Origin: Streptomyces griseiscabiei
Lineage (GTDB): Bacteria > Actinomycetota > Actinomycetes > Streptomycetales > Streptomycetaceae
Direction of reading: 5' to 3'
DNA length: 64,000 nt
Assembly (NCBI RefSeq): GCF_020010925.1
Contig: NZ_JAGJBZ010000002.1
Span: forward strand, 1,860,001-1,924,000
The first letter of the stretch is position 1; each line of letters begins with the position of its first letter. The translations under genes and the position numbers were made by a program. A model generated the notes under the pieces. It saw only the letters and a program-made list of their open reading frames with translations, had not been told where the DNA came from and made no database searches. Below are positions 52,075-60,246 of the stretch, in pieces.

Positions 52075-52105
52075 TTGACTTCGAGAGCGCTCCAAGTGAT
52101 GGACT
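52075..52105 (+). promoter_or_regulatory. MerR-type promoter and operator of the SDR gene
   Basis: The -35-like TTGACT (52075-52080) and -10-like TGGACT (52100-52105) are separated by 19 nt, the long spacer typical of MerR activation. Between them lies the dyad ACTTCGAG-AGCG-CTCCAAGT (52078-52097), one mismatch from perfect. No merR gene is nearby. Confidence 0.6.
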
Positions 52106-52169
52106 CCGTACGCCGATCGGAGTCCAGCCGCTCGGCCGGAAGCACAGCCGGAACCACAGGGGGACAACC

Positions 52170-52871
52170 ATGACCGACGCACCAGTCGCGCTGATCACCG
52201 GCGGCTCCAGCGGTATCGGGGCCGCCGTCGCCCGGCAGCTGCTCGACCTCGGCCACCGGGTGGCCGTCACCGGGCGCGGGGCCGACCGGTTGCGGGCGTT
52301 CGCCGCCGAACTCGGCGATCCGGAGGGGTTGTTGACGCTGCCGGGCCACGCGGCCGAGTACGCGGACGTCCGGGCGGCGGTGGACGCCACGCTGAAGGAG
52401 TTCGGGCGGATCGACACCGTCCTCGCCAACGCCGGGTTCGGCACCCATGACACGGTCGCCGAGGGGGACCCCGCCGGGTGGCCGGAGATGGTGCTGACCA
52501 ATGTCCTCGGCCCGGCCCTGCTGATCCGGGCCTCGATCGACGCCCTCAAGGAGACCCGGGGGCGGATCATGCTGGTCGGCAGCGTCGCCGGGTTCATCCA
52601 TGGCCCCGGCAACATCTACGGGGCCACCAAGTGGGCGGTGACCGGGCTCGCCGAGAACACCCGGCGGCAGGTCACCGAGTGGGGCGTCGGCGTGACCCTG
52701 ATCGCGCCCGGCCGGGTGGAGACCCCGTTCTGGGACGCCTACGGCAGTCTCCCGCCGGGCCATCTCCTCACCGCCGACCAGATCGCCGACTCCGTGGTGT
52801 GGGCGATCCGGCAGCCCGCGGGGGTCGACATCAACACCGTGGTCGTACGGCCGATCGGGCAGCCGGTCTGA
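52170..52871 (+). CDS. short-chain dehydrogenase/reductase
   Basis: 233 residues. The cofactor-binding motif is ALITGGSSGIGAAVARQLLD (TGxxxGIG) and the adenine-binding segment is VAVTGRGADRL, favouring NADP(H). Catalytic residues are GSVAGFIHGPGNIYGATKWAV (Ser, Tyr, Lys in YxxxK). NNAG is replaced by NAGF within TVLANAGFGTHD. The substrate is unknown. Likely induced through a MerR-type promoter. The ATG follows AGGGGGA. Convergent with the aldo/keto reductase and separated by a strong terminator. Confidence 0.9.
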   Translation: MTDAPVALITGGSSGIGAAVARQLLDLGHRVAVTGRGADRLRAFAAELGDPEGLLTLPGHAAEYADVRAAVDATLKEFGRIDTVLANAGFGTHDTVAEGDPAGWPEMVLTNVLGPALLIRASIDALKETRGRIMLVGSVAGFIHGPGNIYGATKWAVTGLAENTRRQVTEWGVGVTLIAPGRVETPFWDAYGSLPPGHLLTADQIADSVVWAIRQPAGVDINTVVVRPIGQPV

Positions 52872-52878
52872 GACATGA

Positions 52879-52914
52879 GAGACCGCCCGTCGGACGGGTC
52901 CGACGGGCGGTCTC
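52879..52914. terminator. bidirectional terminator
   Basis: GAGACCGCCCGTCGGAC (52879-52895) pairs perfectly with GTCCGACGGGCGGTCTC (52898-52914), 17 bp with a 2-nt centre. It sits between the convergent SDR and aldo/keto reductase genes. Confidence 0.85.
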
Positions 52915-52958
52915 GGTCTCGTGCCTCTCGGTGAACGGGTGGCGGCCGAAGCCCCGCC

Positions 52959-53795
52959 TCAGGCCTCGTTGAACGCCGCCGGGTCCGGGCCGATACGCCG
53001 GTCCTCGTTCAGCGCGCTGATCGCGGCGATGTCCTCGGTGTCCAGGGAGAAGTCGAAGACCTCGATGTTCTCCTTGATCCGGGACGGGGTCACGGACTTG
53101 GGGATGACCACATTGCCCAGCTGGAGGTGCCAGCGCAGCACCACCTGGGCCGGGGTGCGGCCGTGCTTCTGCGCGATCGCGATGATCGCCGGGACCTCCA
53201 GGAGGCCCTTGCCCTGGCCGAGCGGCGACCACGCCTCGGTGGCGATGCCCTGCTGCGCGTGGTACTCACGGGCCGCGAGCTGCTGGAGGTGCGGGTGCAG
53301 CTCGATCTGGTTGACGGCCGGGATGACGTTCGTGGCCTCGATCAGTGTCTCCAGGTGCTCCGGAAGGAAGTTGGAGACACCGATGGCCTTGGCGCGCCCG
53401 TCGGCGTAGAGCTTCTCGAACGCCTTGTAGGTGTCGACGAACGTGCCCCGGGCCGGCACCGGCCAGTGGATCAGGTACAGGTCCACGTACTCCAGGCCGA
53501 GCTTGTCGAGGGAGGTGTCGAAGGCGCGGAGGGTGGAGTCGTAGCCCTGGTCGCTGTTCCAGAGCTTGGTGGTGACGAAGAGGTCCTCACGGGCGACGCC
53601 CGCCTTGGCGAGGGCCTTGCCGGTGCCCTCCTCGTTGCCGTAGATCGCGGCCGTGTCGATGCTGCGGTAGCCGGCCTCCAGCGCGGTGGTGACCGCCTGC
53701 TCGGCCTCGTCGTCCGGCACCTGCCACACGCCGAAGCCCAGCTGGGGCATCTCGACGCCGTTGTTCAGGATGATCGGGGGGACCTTGCTGCTCAC
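52959..53795 (-). CDS. aldo/keto reductase
   Basis: 278 residues, a TIM-barrel NADPH reductase of the AKR5-like group. The catalytic tetrad appears as [12 protein letters not shown] (Asp, Tyr), [11 protein letters not shown] (Lys) and [11 protein letters not shown] (His). Cofactor-binding segments are [12 protein letters not shown] and [26 protein letters not shown] 53795 ([10 protein letters not shown]) is favoured; in-frame ATG codons upstream add a basic extension not usual for the family. A perfect palindrome lies 48 nt upstream of this start. 2,5-diketo-gluconate reductase-like annotation is common but not demonstrable here. Confidence 0.88.
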   Translation of the reverse strand: MSSKVPPIILNNGVEMPQLGFGVWQVPDDEAEQAVTTALEAGYRSIDTAAIYGNEEGTGKALAKAGVAREDLFVTTKLWNSDQGYDSTLRAFDTSLDKLGLEYVDLYLIHWPVPARGTFVDTYKAFEKLYADGRAKAIGVSNFLPEHLETLIEATNVIPAVNQIELHPHLQQLAAREYHAQQGIATEAWSPLGQGKGLLEVPAIIAIAQKHGRTPAQVVLRWHLQLGNVVIPKSVTPSRIKENIEVFDFSLDTEDIAAISALNEDRRIGPDPAAFNEA

Positions 53796-53842
53796 GAGCT
53801 CTCGATCCTTAAGTCGTCGGTTGGTGCTTCCCATCGTCAACG

Positions 53843-53857
53843 ATCACGGCCCGTGAT
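53843..53857. promoter_or_regulatory. 15-bp palindrome upstream of the aldo/keto reductase
   Basis: ATCACGG-C-CCGTGAT, perfect 7-bp arms around one base, 48 nt before the GTG at 53795. Candidate operator; the regulator is unknown. Confidence 0.5.
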
Positions 53858-53954
53858 GCATTCCTGGGCGGGCCGCTCGCGACCCGAATCACAGCCCGGA
53901 CCGCAGATTGGCCGGAAATGGATCCGGCGGTACGACAGTATCGGTCTGGACCAT

Positions 53955-53970
53955 TGACCGAACACGGTCA
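53955..53970. promoter_or_regulatory. dyad upstream of the Tat-exported lyase-like gene
   Basis: TGACCG-AACA-CGGTCA, perfect 6-bp arms, overlapping a TTGACC -35-like hexamer at 53954-53959. It lies 70 nt upstream of ATG 54040. Candidate repressor site. Confidence 0.4.
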
Positions 53971-54039
53971 CGCGGGGAGTCTGTCCTCTGCCGCATCACA
54001 CGTCGGTGAATTATGGTCACATACGTGAATGGATGGCTC

Positions 54040-54822
54040 ATGACCCCCACACGAAGGAACCTCCTCGGCGCCACGCTCGGCGGCGCCGCCGCGGTCGCCG
54101 TCGGTCTGCCGGCCCCCGCCGCGCACGCCGCCTCCTGGCAGTTGAAGTGGTCTCCGTCGGCGGGCGCCGACGGGCTGCGCGCCTTCGAGACCCTGGAGGA
54201 CGACCGCGCGGACTCGCACACCTCCGCCGCGCCGCACATCTACGCCACCGGCGACACCTGGCGGTTCGACATGCACACCGTCGACCGGGACACCTCCACC
54301 GACCGCCAGCGCCACGAGGTCACCGGGCTGCGCACGAGCAGCGGTTTCCTGCGCTGGACCGAGGGGCAGACCTGGCGCGTCACCTACCAGATGTACATCC
54401 CGACCTCGCTGAAGGCGACCACCAGCTTCACGCACATCATGCAGATGAAGCAGCCCGGCGCCGGTACCTCCCCGCTCGTCGTGCAGTCGCTGCGCCGGGT
54501 GAACGGGGCGCAGACCATCGAACTGAAGCTGCCGATCGACGACATCCTGATCGGCCGCACGGATCTGGCGCCGCTGCACAACTCCTGGACCGACGTCGAC
54601 TTCCAGGTCAAGGTCGGCAACGGCTCGGCCGGTTCGGTGCGCTGGATACTCAAGAAGGGCTCGACCACGCTCATCGACGTCTCCCGCTCCGGCGTCGACA
54701 CCTTCCTCGCCGACCGGCTGCGCCCCAAGTGGGGCATCTACCGCTCCCTGGGCGACACCTCGGGCTCCCTGCAGAACTGCCATCTGCTGCTGCGGAACAT
54801 GAAGGGGTACCAACTGGTGTGA
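54040..54822 (+). CDS. Tat-exported polysaccharide-lyase-like jelly-roll protein
   Basis: 260 residues. The N-terminus MTPTRRNLLGATLGGAAAVAVGLP has the twin-arginine pair and an h-region ending near AAHA at about 32. The mature part looks like a concanavalin-type beta jelly roll: WQLKWSPSAGADGLRAFETLEDDRADSHTSAAPHIYATGDTWRFDMH, ITYQMYIPTSLKATTSFTHIMQMK and VDFQVKVGNGSAGSVRWILKKG. The layout resembles the heparin-lyase-I/alginate or glucuronan lyase group (PF14099-like), but I cannot confirm the family or substrate. An in-frame ATG at 54013 is possible; the Tat motif favours 54040. Confidence 0.65.
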   Translation: MTPTRRNLLGATLGGAAAVAVGLPAPAAHAASWQLKWSPSAGADGLRAFETLEDDRADSHTSAAPHIYATGDTWRFDMHTVDRDTSTDRQRHEVTGLRTSSGFLRWTEGQTWRVTYQMYIPTSLKATTSFTHIMQMKQPGAGTSPLVVQSLRRVNGAQTIELKLPIDDILIGRTDLAPLHNSWTDVDFQVKVGNGSAGSVRWILKKGSTTLIDVSRSGVDTFLADRLRPKWGIYRSLGDTSGSLQNCHLLLRNMKGYQLV

Positions 54823-54853
54823 AGACGGAGGGGGTTGGGGTCCCGGAGGAGTC

Positions 54854-56680
54854 TCACGCCCGGTACAGCGCCTCCACCTCGGTCCCGTACGCCTTCTCGA
54901 TCGCCTTCCGCTTCAGCTTCAGCGACGGCGTCAGCAGACCGTGCTCCTCGGTGAACTGGTGCGCGAGAATCCGGAAGGTACGGATCGACTCGGCCTGCGA
55001 GACCAGGGTGTTGGCGGCGACCACCGCCCGCCGCACCTCGGTCTCCAGCTCCGGATCGCGCACCAGCTCCGCCGGGGACAGCTTCGCCTTGTTGTGCATC
55101 TGTAGCCAGTGCTCCACGGCCTCCCCGTCCAGGGTGACCAGGGCGGCGATGTACGGGCGGTCGTTGCCGACGACGATGCACTGCGCGACCAGCGGATGGT
55201 CGCGCACCCGCTCCTCCAGGATCGCCGGGGAGACGCTCTTGCCGCCCGAGGTCACCAGGATCTCCTTCTTGCGCCCGGTGATGGTGAGATAGCCGTCCTC
55301 GTCGAGGGAGCCCAGGTCACCGGTGGCGAGCCAGCCGTCGTGCAGGGTCTCGTCGGTGGCCTTGGGGTTGTTCAGATAGCCCTGGAAGACATTGGGGCCG
55401 CGCAGCCAGATCTCGCCGTCGTCCGCGATGTGCACGGTCATGCCCGGGATGGCCTGGCCGACCGTGCCGTACCGGGTGCGCTCCGGCGGGTTGGCGGTCG
55501 CGGCGGCCGTGCACTCCGTCAGGCCGTACCCCTCGAAGATATGGACGCCCGCGCCCGCGAAGAACAGCCCGAGCCGCCGGTCCATCGCCGAGCCGCCGGA
55601 CATCGCGTACTTGATCCGGCCGCCCATGGCCTCGCGGATCTTGCCGTAGACGACCTTGTCGAAGAACTGGTGCTGCATCCGCAGCGCCGCCGACGGGCCG
55701 GGTCCGATGCCCCAGGCCCGCGCCTCCATCGCGTCCGCGTACTTCACGGCCACCTCGACGGCCTTCTCGAACGGCCCGGCCTTGCCCTCGCGCTCGGCCT
55801 TGCGCCGGCTCGCGTTGAAGACCTTCTCGAAGATGTACGGCACCGCGAGGAAGAACGTCGGCCTGAATGCGGCCAGGTCGGGCAGCAGCACGGCCGCGTT
55901 GAGCTGCGGCTGATGGCCGAACTTGACCTTCCCCCGGATGCCCGCGACCTGCACCATCCGCCCGAAGACATGGGCGAGCGGCAGGAACAGCAGCGTCGCC
56001 GCCTCGTCACCCTTGCGGGACTTGAACAGCGGCGCCCAGCGCTCGATGACCGTGTCCGCCTCGACCATGAAGTTGGCGTGCGAGATCACACAGCCCTTGG
56101 GGCGGCCCGTGGTGCCGGAGGTGTAGATGATCGTCGCGATCGACTCGGGGGTCACCGCGCGGCGGTGCCGGTGCACCACCTCGTCGTCGAGATGAGCCCC
56201 CGACTCGTACAGCTCCTGCACCGCGCCCACGTCCAGCTGCCAGAGCCGGCGCAGCTGCGGCAGCCGGTCGATGACGGTGGCCACGGTCATCGCGTGGTCC
56301 TCGTGTTCGACCATGGCGGCCGTGCACTGGGAGTCGTACAGCATCCAGAAGACCTGCTCGGCGGAGGAGGTCGGATAGACGGGGACGACCTGGGCGCCGA
56401 CGGTCCACAGCGCGTAGTCGAACAGGGTCCACTCGTAGCGCGTACGGCACATGACGGCGACCCGGTCGCCGAACCGGATGCCCTGCGCGAGCAGCCCTTT
56501 CGCCAGCGCGAGGACCTCGTCACGGAACTCGGCGGAGGTCACATCACGCCATTCGCCCCCCTCGTCCTTGCGGCCGAGGGCGATATAGGTCGGGTCCTCC
56601 TGGGCGTACTCGAAGACGACGTCGGCCAGACCGCCCACCGGTGGCGCCGACGCCAACGGAGGGTTGGTGAACTCGCGCAA
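54854..56680 (-). CDS. long-chain acyl-CoA synthetase (FadD15-like)
   Basis: 608 residues of the AMP-forming adenylate superfamily; activates fatty acids to acyl-CoA. Motifs are IIYTSGTTGRPKGCVISHANF (P-loop), GYGLTECTAAATANPP (adenine binding), WLATGDLGSLDEDGYLTITGRKKEILVTSGGKSVSPAILE (hinge region). Length and motifs fit the actinobacterial FadD15 group. It starts at TTG 56680, with AGGAG 5 nt upstream; no ATG or GTG nearby has a better site. Confidence 0.9.
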   Translation of the reverse strand: MREFTNPPLASAPPVGGLADVVFEYAQEDPTYIALGRKDEGGEWRDVTSAEFRDEVLALAKGLLAQGIRFGDRVAVMCRTRYEWTLFDYALWTVGAQVVPVYPTSSAEQVFWMLYDSQCTAAMVEHEDHAMTVATVIDRLPQLRRLWQLDVGAVQELYESGAHLDDEVVHRHRRAVTPESIATIIYTSGTTGRPKGCVISHANFMVEADTVIERWAPLFKSRKGDEAATLLFLPLAHVFGRMVQVAGIRGKVKFGHQPQLNAAVLLPDLAAFRPTFFLAVPYIFEKVFNASRRKAEREGKAGPFEKAVEVAVKYADAMEARAWGIGPGPSAALRMQHQFFDKVVYGKIREAMGGRIKYAMSGGSAMDRRLGLFFAGAGVHIFEGYGLTECTAAATANPPERTRYGTVGQAIPGMTVHIADDGEIWLRGPNVFQGYLNNPKATDETLHDGWLATGDLGSLDEDGYLTITGRKKEILVTSGGKSVSPAILEERVRDHPLVAQCIVVGNDRPYIAALVTLDGEAVEHWLQMHNKAKLSPAELVRDPELETEVRRAVVAANTLVSQAESIRTFRILAHQFTEEHGLLTPSLKLKRKAIEKAYGTEVEALYRA

Positions 56681-56979
56681 ACCCGCTCCTTGTGGCGCTC
56701 CGCACAGCGCGTGAAAGCTACCTCACCGCGAGATCGGGCGGGAGGGTTGTGGAGGGGGCGCATTGGGAGGGAGCGGGCGGGGGAGCGCAGGAAAACACCC
56801 GCAGATGGGGAGGTCTCCGGCGTAATTCCCGATGCCGTGGTGAGCCGCGAGAAGTCAATCTCCACCGAACCCGCACGCCGCGGTTACGGTGCGCGATCCC
56901 GTGTGCACGGTCTGGCCTGGGAAAACGCGAGCACCGCTCATGTCTGACGAGGCGCCGCCCCGGGGCGTGGCCGTTCCCG
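56681..56979. other. 299-bp gene-free stretch between fadD and LysR
   Basis: Both flanking genes are on the minus strand. I see G-rich runs at 56740-56790 and no convincing small ORF, hairpin terminator or operator. It should contain the acyl-CoA synthetase promoter. Confidence 0.5.
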
Positions 56980-57864
56980 TCACACTCCGTGTGCCCGGCC
57001 GTGGAGCCGGTCGCCGCCGGAGAGGATGGCCGCCGCGAGGGCGTCCGCCGCGCTCGACGCCGCTCCCGGGCGGCGGCCGTGGACGAGGACGAAGTCGACC
57101 TCGCCCAGTTCCGGCAGCCCCGCCCGCTCCGGGACGCGGACCAGACCCGGGGGCACCAGACGACGGGAATGCGCCATCACACCGAGGCCCGCGCGGGCGG
57201 CGGCGATCAGGCCGTTGAGGCTGCCGCTGGTGCAGGCGACGCGCCAGGAGCGGCCCTCGCGCTCCAGCGCCTCCAGGGCCAGGGCGCGGGTGATGCCCGG
57301 CGGCGGATAGACGATCAGCGGCACCGGGCGGTCGGGGTCGAGACGGAGCCGCTCCCCGCCGATCCACACCAGCCGGTCCGTCCACACGGGTTCGCCGCGC
57401 GGGTCCTCCGGGCGGCGCTTGGCCAGCACCAGGTCGAGCTTGCCCGCCGCGAGCCGCTCGTGCAGGGTGCCCGACAGCTCGACGGTCAGCTCCAGATCCA
57501 CCTCGGGATGGTCGTGCCGGAACGCCTCCAGGATCTCCGGGAGCCGGGTCAGCACGAAGTCCTCCGACGCGCCGAAGCGCAGCCGCCCGCGCAGCCGGGT
57601 CCCGGTGAAGAACGCCGTCGCCTGCTCGTGCACCTCCAGGAGGCGGCGGGCGAAGCCGAGCATGGCCTCGCCGTCCTCCGTCAGCTCCACCGAGTGCGTG
57701 TCCCGGGAGAACAGCTGCCGCCCCACCGCGTCCTCCAGCCGGCGCACATGCTGGCTGACCGTGGACTGGCGCAGCCCCAGCCGCCGGGCGGCCTGCGTGA
57801 AGCTCAGGGTCTGGGCCACGGCGAGGAAGGTGCGCAAGTGTGAGGGGTCGTACACGATCGCCAC
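56980..57864 (-). CDS. LysR-family transcriptional regulator
   Basis: 294 residues. The N-terminal HTH (7-66) is LRTFLAVAQTLSFTQAARRLGLRQSTVSQHVRRLEDAVGRQLFSRD. The effector-binding domain from about 92 has LRFGASEDFVLTRLPEILEAFRHDHPEVDLELTVE and WRVACTSGSLNGLIAAARAGLGVMAHS. GTG at 57864 is the longest start; a GTG at 57855 is also possible. It is divergent from the SBF-type transporter, the standard arrangement in which a LysR protein controls its neighbour. Confidence 0.92.
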   Translation of the reverse strand: MAIVYDPSHLRTFLAVAQTLSFTQAARRLGLRQSTVSQHVRRLEDAVGRQLFSRDTHSVELTEDGEAMLGFARRLLEVHEQATAFFTGTRLRGRLRFGASEDFVLTRLPEILEAFRHDHPEVDLELTVELSGTLHERLAAGKLDLVLAKRRPEDPRGEPVWTDRLVWIGGERLRLDPDRPVPLIVYPPPGITRALALEALEREGRSWRVACTSGSLNGLIAAARAGLGVMAHSRRLVPPGLVRVPERAGLPELGEVDFVLVHGRRPGAASSAADALAAAILSGGDRLHGRAHGV

Positions 57865-57997
57865 CCTACCCGCTTATCGCGGAAAGTGATGACAGTCAGA
57901 GCGGTATGACGGATTCCCGATCAAGGGGCCGAGGAGGACGATGGAGCGGGGCCTTCCGGCCCGGAGCACGCACCTCATCGAAAGCACGTGGAGCACA

Positions 57998-59059
57998 GTG
58001 AAACGCCTGAAGTGGCCGAGTCGGATGCCGATCGACCCGTACATCCTGCTGTTGCTCGGGACGGTGGGCGTCGCGGCGCTCCTCCCGGCGCGGGGTACGG
58101 CCGCCGAGGTCGCGTCGGGCGCGTCCACGGCCGCGATCGCCTTCCTCTTCTTCCTCTACGGCGCCCGGCTCTCCACCCGCGAGGCCCTCGACGGCCTCAA
58201 GCACTGGCGACTCCATGTCACCGTCCTCGCCTGCACCTTCGTCGTCTTCCCGCTGCTGGGTCTGGCGGCCCGCGGCCTCGAACCGGTCTTCCTGAGCCAC
58301 TCCCTCTACACCGGGCTGCTCTTCCTCACCCTCGTCCCGTCCACCGTCCAGTCCTCGATCGCCTTCACCTCGATGGCCCGGGGCAACGTGCCCGCCGCGA
58401 TCTGCGCGGGCTCCTTCTCCTCCCTCGCCGGCATCGTCCTCACCCCGCTGCTCGCGGCGGCGCTGCTCGGCGGCGGCGCCGGCGGGTTCTCCGCCGACTC
58501 GCTGCTGAAGATCGTGCTGCAACTGCTGGTGCCGTTCGCCGCCGGACAGCTGACCCGTCGCTGGATCGGCGCCTTCGTCACCCGGCACAAGCGGATCCTC
58601 GGCCTCGTCGACCGGGGCTCGATCCTCCTCGTCGTCTACGTCGCCTTCAGCGAGGGCATGGTGCGCGGCATCTGGAGCCAGGTCAGCCCGCTGCGGCTCG
58701 CCGGGCTCCTCGCCGTCGAGGCGGTCATGCTGGCGGTGATGCTGCTGCTCACCTGGTACGGCGCCAAGGCCCTGCGCTTCGGCCGGGCGGACCGCGTCGC
58801 CATCCAGTTCGCCGGCTCCAAGAAGTCCCTCGCCTCCGGACTGCCCATGGCGAGCGTCCTCTTCGGCCCCGAGGCCTCCCTCGCCGTCCTGCCGCTGATG
58901 CTCTTCCACCAGATGCAGCTGATGGTCTGCGCGGTCATCGCCAAACGCCGCGCCAAGGACCCGGTGGAGGACACCGCGGACGCGGGTGACCCGGCGGTCA
59001 CGGAGCGGCGAGACGAAGCGATACGAACCGCGGTCGGTACAGGGACACGTTCCGGGTGA
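57998..59059 (+). CDS. bile acid:sodium symporter-family transporter (SBF-like)
   Basis: 353 residues with about nine to ten hydrophobic helices, e.g. ILLLLGTVGVAALLPARG, AAIAFLFFLYGARLS, TVLACTFVVFPLLGLAARG, LYTGLLFLTLVPSTVQSSIAFTSMARGNVPAAICAGSFSSLAGIVLTPLLAAALLG and VAIQFAGSKKSLASGLPMASVLFG. These are SBF-like/YfeH signatures, including the VPSTVQSS crossover motif. The substrate is unknown (organic anion or a keto acid likely). GTG 57998 follows GTGGAGCACA. Its 3' end overlaps the convergent DUF4185 gene by 62 bp. Probably regulated by the divergent LysR. Confidence 0.88.
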   Translation: MKRLKWPSRMPIDPYILLLLGTVGVAALLPARGTAAEVASGASTAAIAFLFFLYGARLSTREALDGLKHWRLHVTVLACTFVVFPLLGLAARGLEPVFLSHSLYTGLLFLTLVPSTVQSSIAFTSMARGNVPAAICAGSFSSLAGIVLTPLLAAALLGGGAGGFSADSLLKIVLQLLVPFAAGQLTRRWIGAFVTRHKRILGLVDRGSILLVVYVAFSEGMVRGIWSQVSPLRLAGLLAVEAVMLAVMLLLTWYGAKALRFGRADRVAIQFAGSKKSLASGLPMASVLFGPEASLAVLPLMLFHQMQLMVCAVIAKRRAKDPVEDTADAGDPAVTERRDEAIRTAVGTGTRSG

Positions 59060-60236
59060 TGTTCAGCTGCGCCGCCGCCGCGTCGGCGTCCAGCCAGTTG
59101 ACGTCGTAGCTGAGCACCAGCCGCCCGTCGCCGTCGACCGCCCGGTGCGTCTGCGGGTTGTACGCCGCGACCCCGCTGTGCGGCAGCGGCGGACTGAACC
59201 CCTTGGTGGGCCCGTGCCAGGGCCCGGTGGGGGAGCAGGCCCAGTACGCGGTCACGGTCGTCAGCCCCGCCGTCCCCGCCGCCATGGTGAGCAGCACATA
59301 GGTACGCCCGTCCCGGACGACGCTGAACGCGCTGCCCACGCCCTTGTCGTCCCCGTTCCCGAGCACCGCCCCCGGCCGCCCCCGCACCGCCCACCGCCCG
59401 CCGTCCCAGTACTCCCACGCCCCCGGCTCCCCGAGCCGGCCGCGCGGCACCCGGGCGACATACGCGTGCGAGGTGGGCCGGGAGGCGGCCTGGGCGTCGG
59501 TGCCGCCGAAGACGTACGTCCACGCGCCCGCGTCCACCGCCGTCGTCCCGAACAGCACCCGCCGGGCCGGATCGGTCACCGACGCCTGGTCCAGCACCGT
59601 CGTGATCCCCTCCGGCCGCAGCTCCGGCAGCGACAGCGTGGCCACCTCGGTCGCGGTCGGCACCCCGTAGATCCACGGCGACTGCCCGGCCGTACGGGTC
59701 CACAGCAGCACCCGTACGACCTTCTCGGCCGAGCCGGGGGAGCGGGGCTCGACCCGGGCGGCCACCGGCCAGCGCCACCGCTGCGGGCCCGGGTCGGGGA
59801 AGACCGGCGCCGGGAGGGTGGCTTCGAGACGGCCCCCGGCGGACATCACCACGGCCGAGTTGCGCACCAGCGGCGTCGCGACGTCCCGCCAGGTGACCGA
59901 CTCACCGGCCGGGTTGGGCGGGGGATGCACCTGGCCCAGATAGGTGTCCGAGAACAGCCACAGGACCCGCCCGTCCGGGAGGCGCACCGAGTGGGTGCCG
60001 TCGCCGCCGGTCCAGTCGTCGGTGCGGGTCGCGTCGTCGCCGTAGCGGGTGAACTCGCCGGTCAGGGAGGCGTCCGGGTCCCAGTCCCGGACCGTACGGG
60101 CCGTGCAGGCCAAGCCGCCCTCCCGGTCGTCGTCCGGGAGGGCGGTGAGCAGCACGGCCGCGAGGGCCAGGACCAGGGCCAGGATCAGGACCGGTCCGGC
60201 CCCCGTGCGCTGTCGTGCTCCCGCGTCGTCGGGCAC
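58998..60236 (-). CDS. membrane-anchored or secreted DUF4185-like beta-propeller protein
   Basis: 412 residues. A single hydrophobic helix (LILALVLALAAVLLTALP) near residues 16-34 is followed by the extracellular part. DUF4185-type pattern: DGTHSVRLPDGRVLWLFSDTYLGQVH, LVRNSAVVM, RRVLFGTTAVDAGAWTYVFGGTDAQ, AYVARVPRGRLGEPGAWEYWDG, YVLLTMAAG and VLSYDVNWLD. This fold is a five-bladed propeller seen in arabinan and mycobacterial D-arabinan hydrolases, so a glycoside-hydrolase role is possible. It begins 10 bp after the sialidase stop, so the two probably form an operon. Confidence 0.75.
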   Translation of the reverse strand: MPDDAGARQRTGAGPVLILALVLALAAVLLTALPDDDREGGLACTARTVRDWDPDASLTGEFTRYGDDATRTDDWTGGDGTHSVRLPDGRVLWLFSDTYLGQVHPPPNPAGESVTWRDVATPLVRNSAVVMSAGGRLEATLPAPVFPDPGPQRWRWPVAARVEPRSPGSAEKVVRVLLWTRTAGQSPWIYGVPTATEVATLSLPELRPEGITTVLDQASVTDPARRVLFGTTAVDAGAWTYVFGGTDAQAASRPTSHAYVARVPRGRLGEPGAWEYWDGGRWAVRGRPGAVLGNGDDKGVGSAFSVVRDGRTYVLLTMAAGTAGLTTVTAYWACSPTGPWHGPTKGFSPPLPHSGVAAYNPQTHRAVDGDGRLVLSYDVNWLDADAAAAQLNITRNVSLYRPRFVSLRLAAP

Positions 60237-60246
60237 GGAAGGGACG

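Noticed and set aside
57890..57898. LysR operator between LysR and the SBF transporter
   Set aside because: TGAC-A-GTCA is the only symmetry seen and is too short to claim; a T-N11-A match there is not distinctive.
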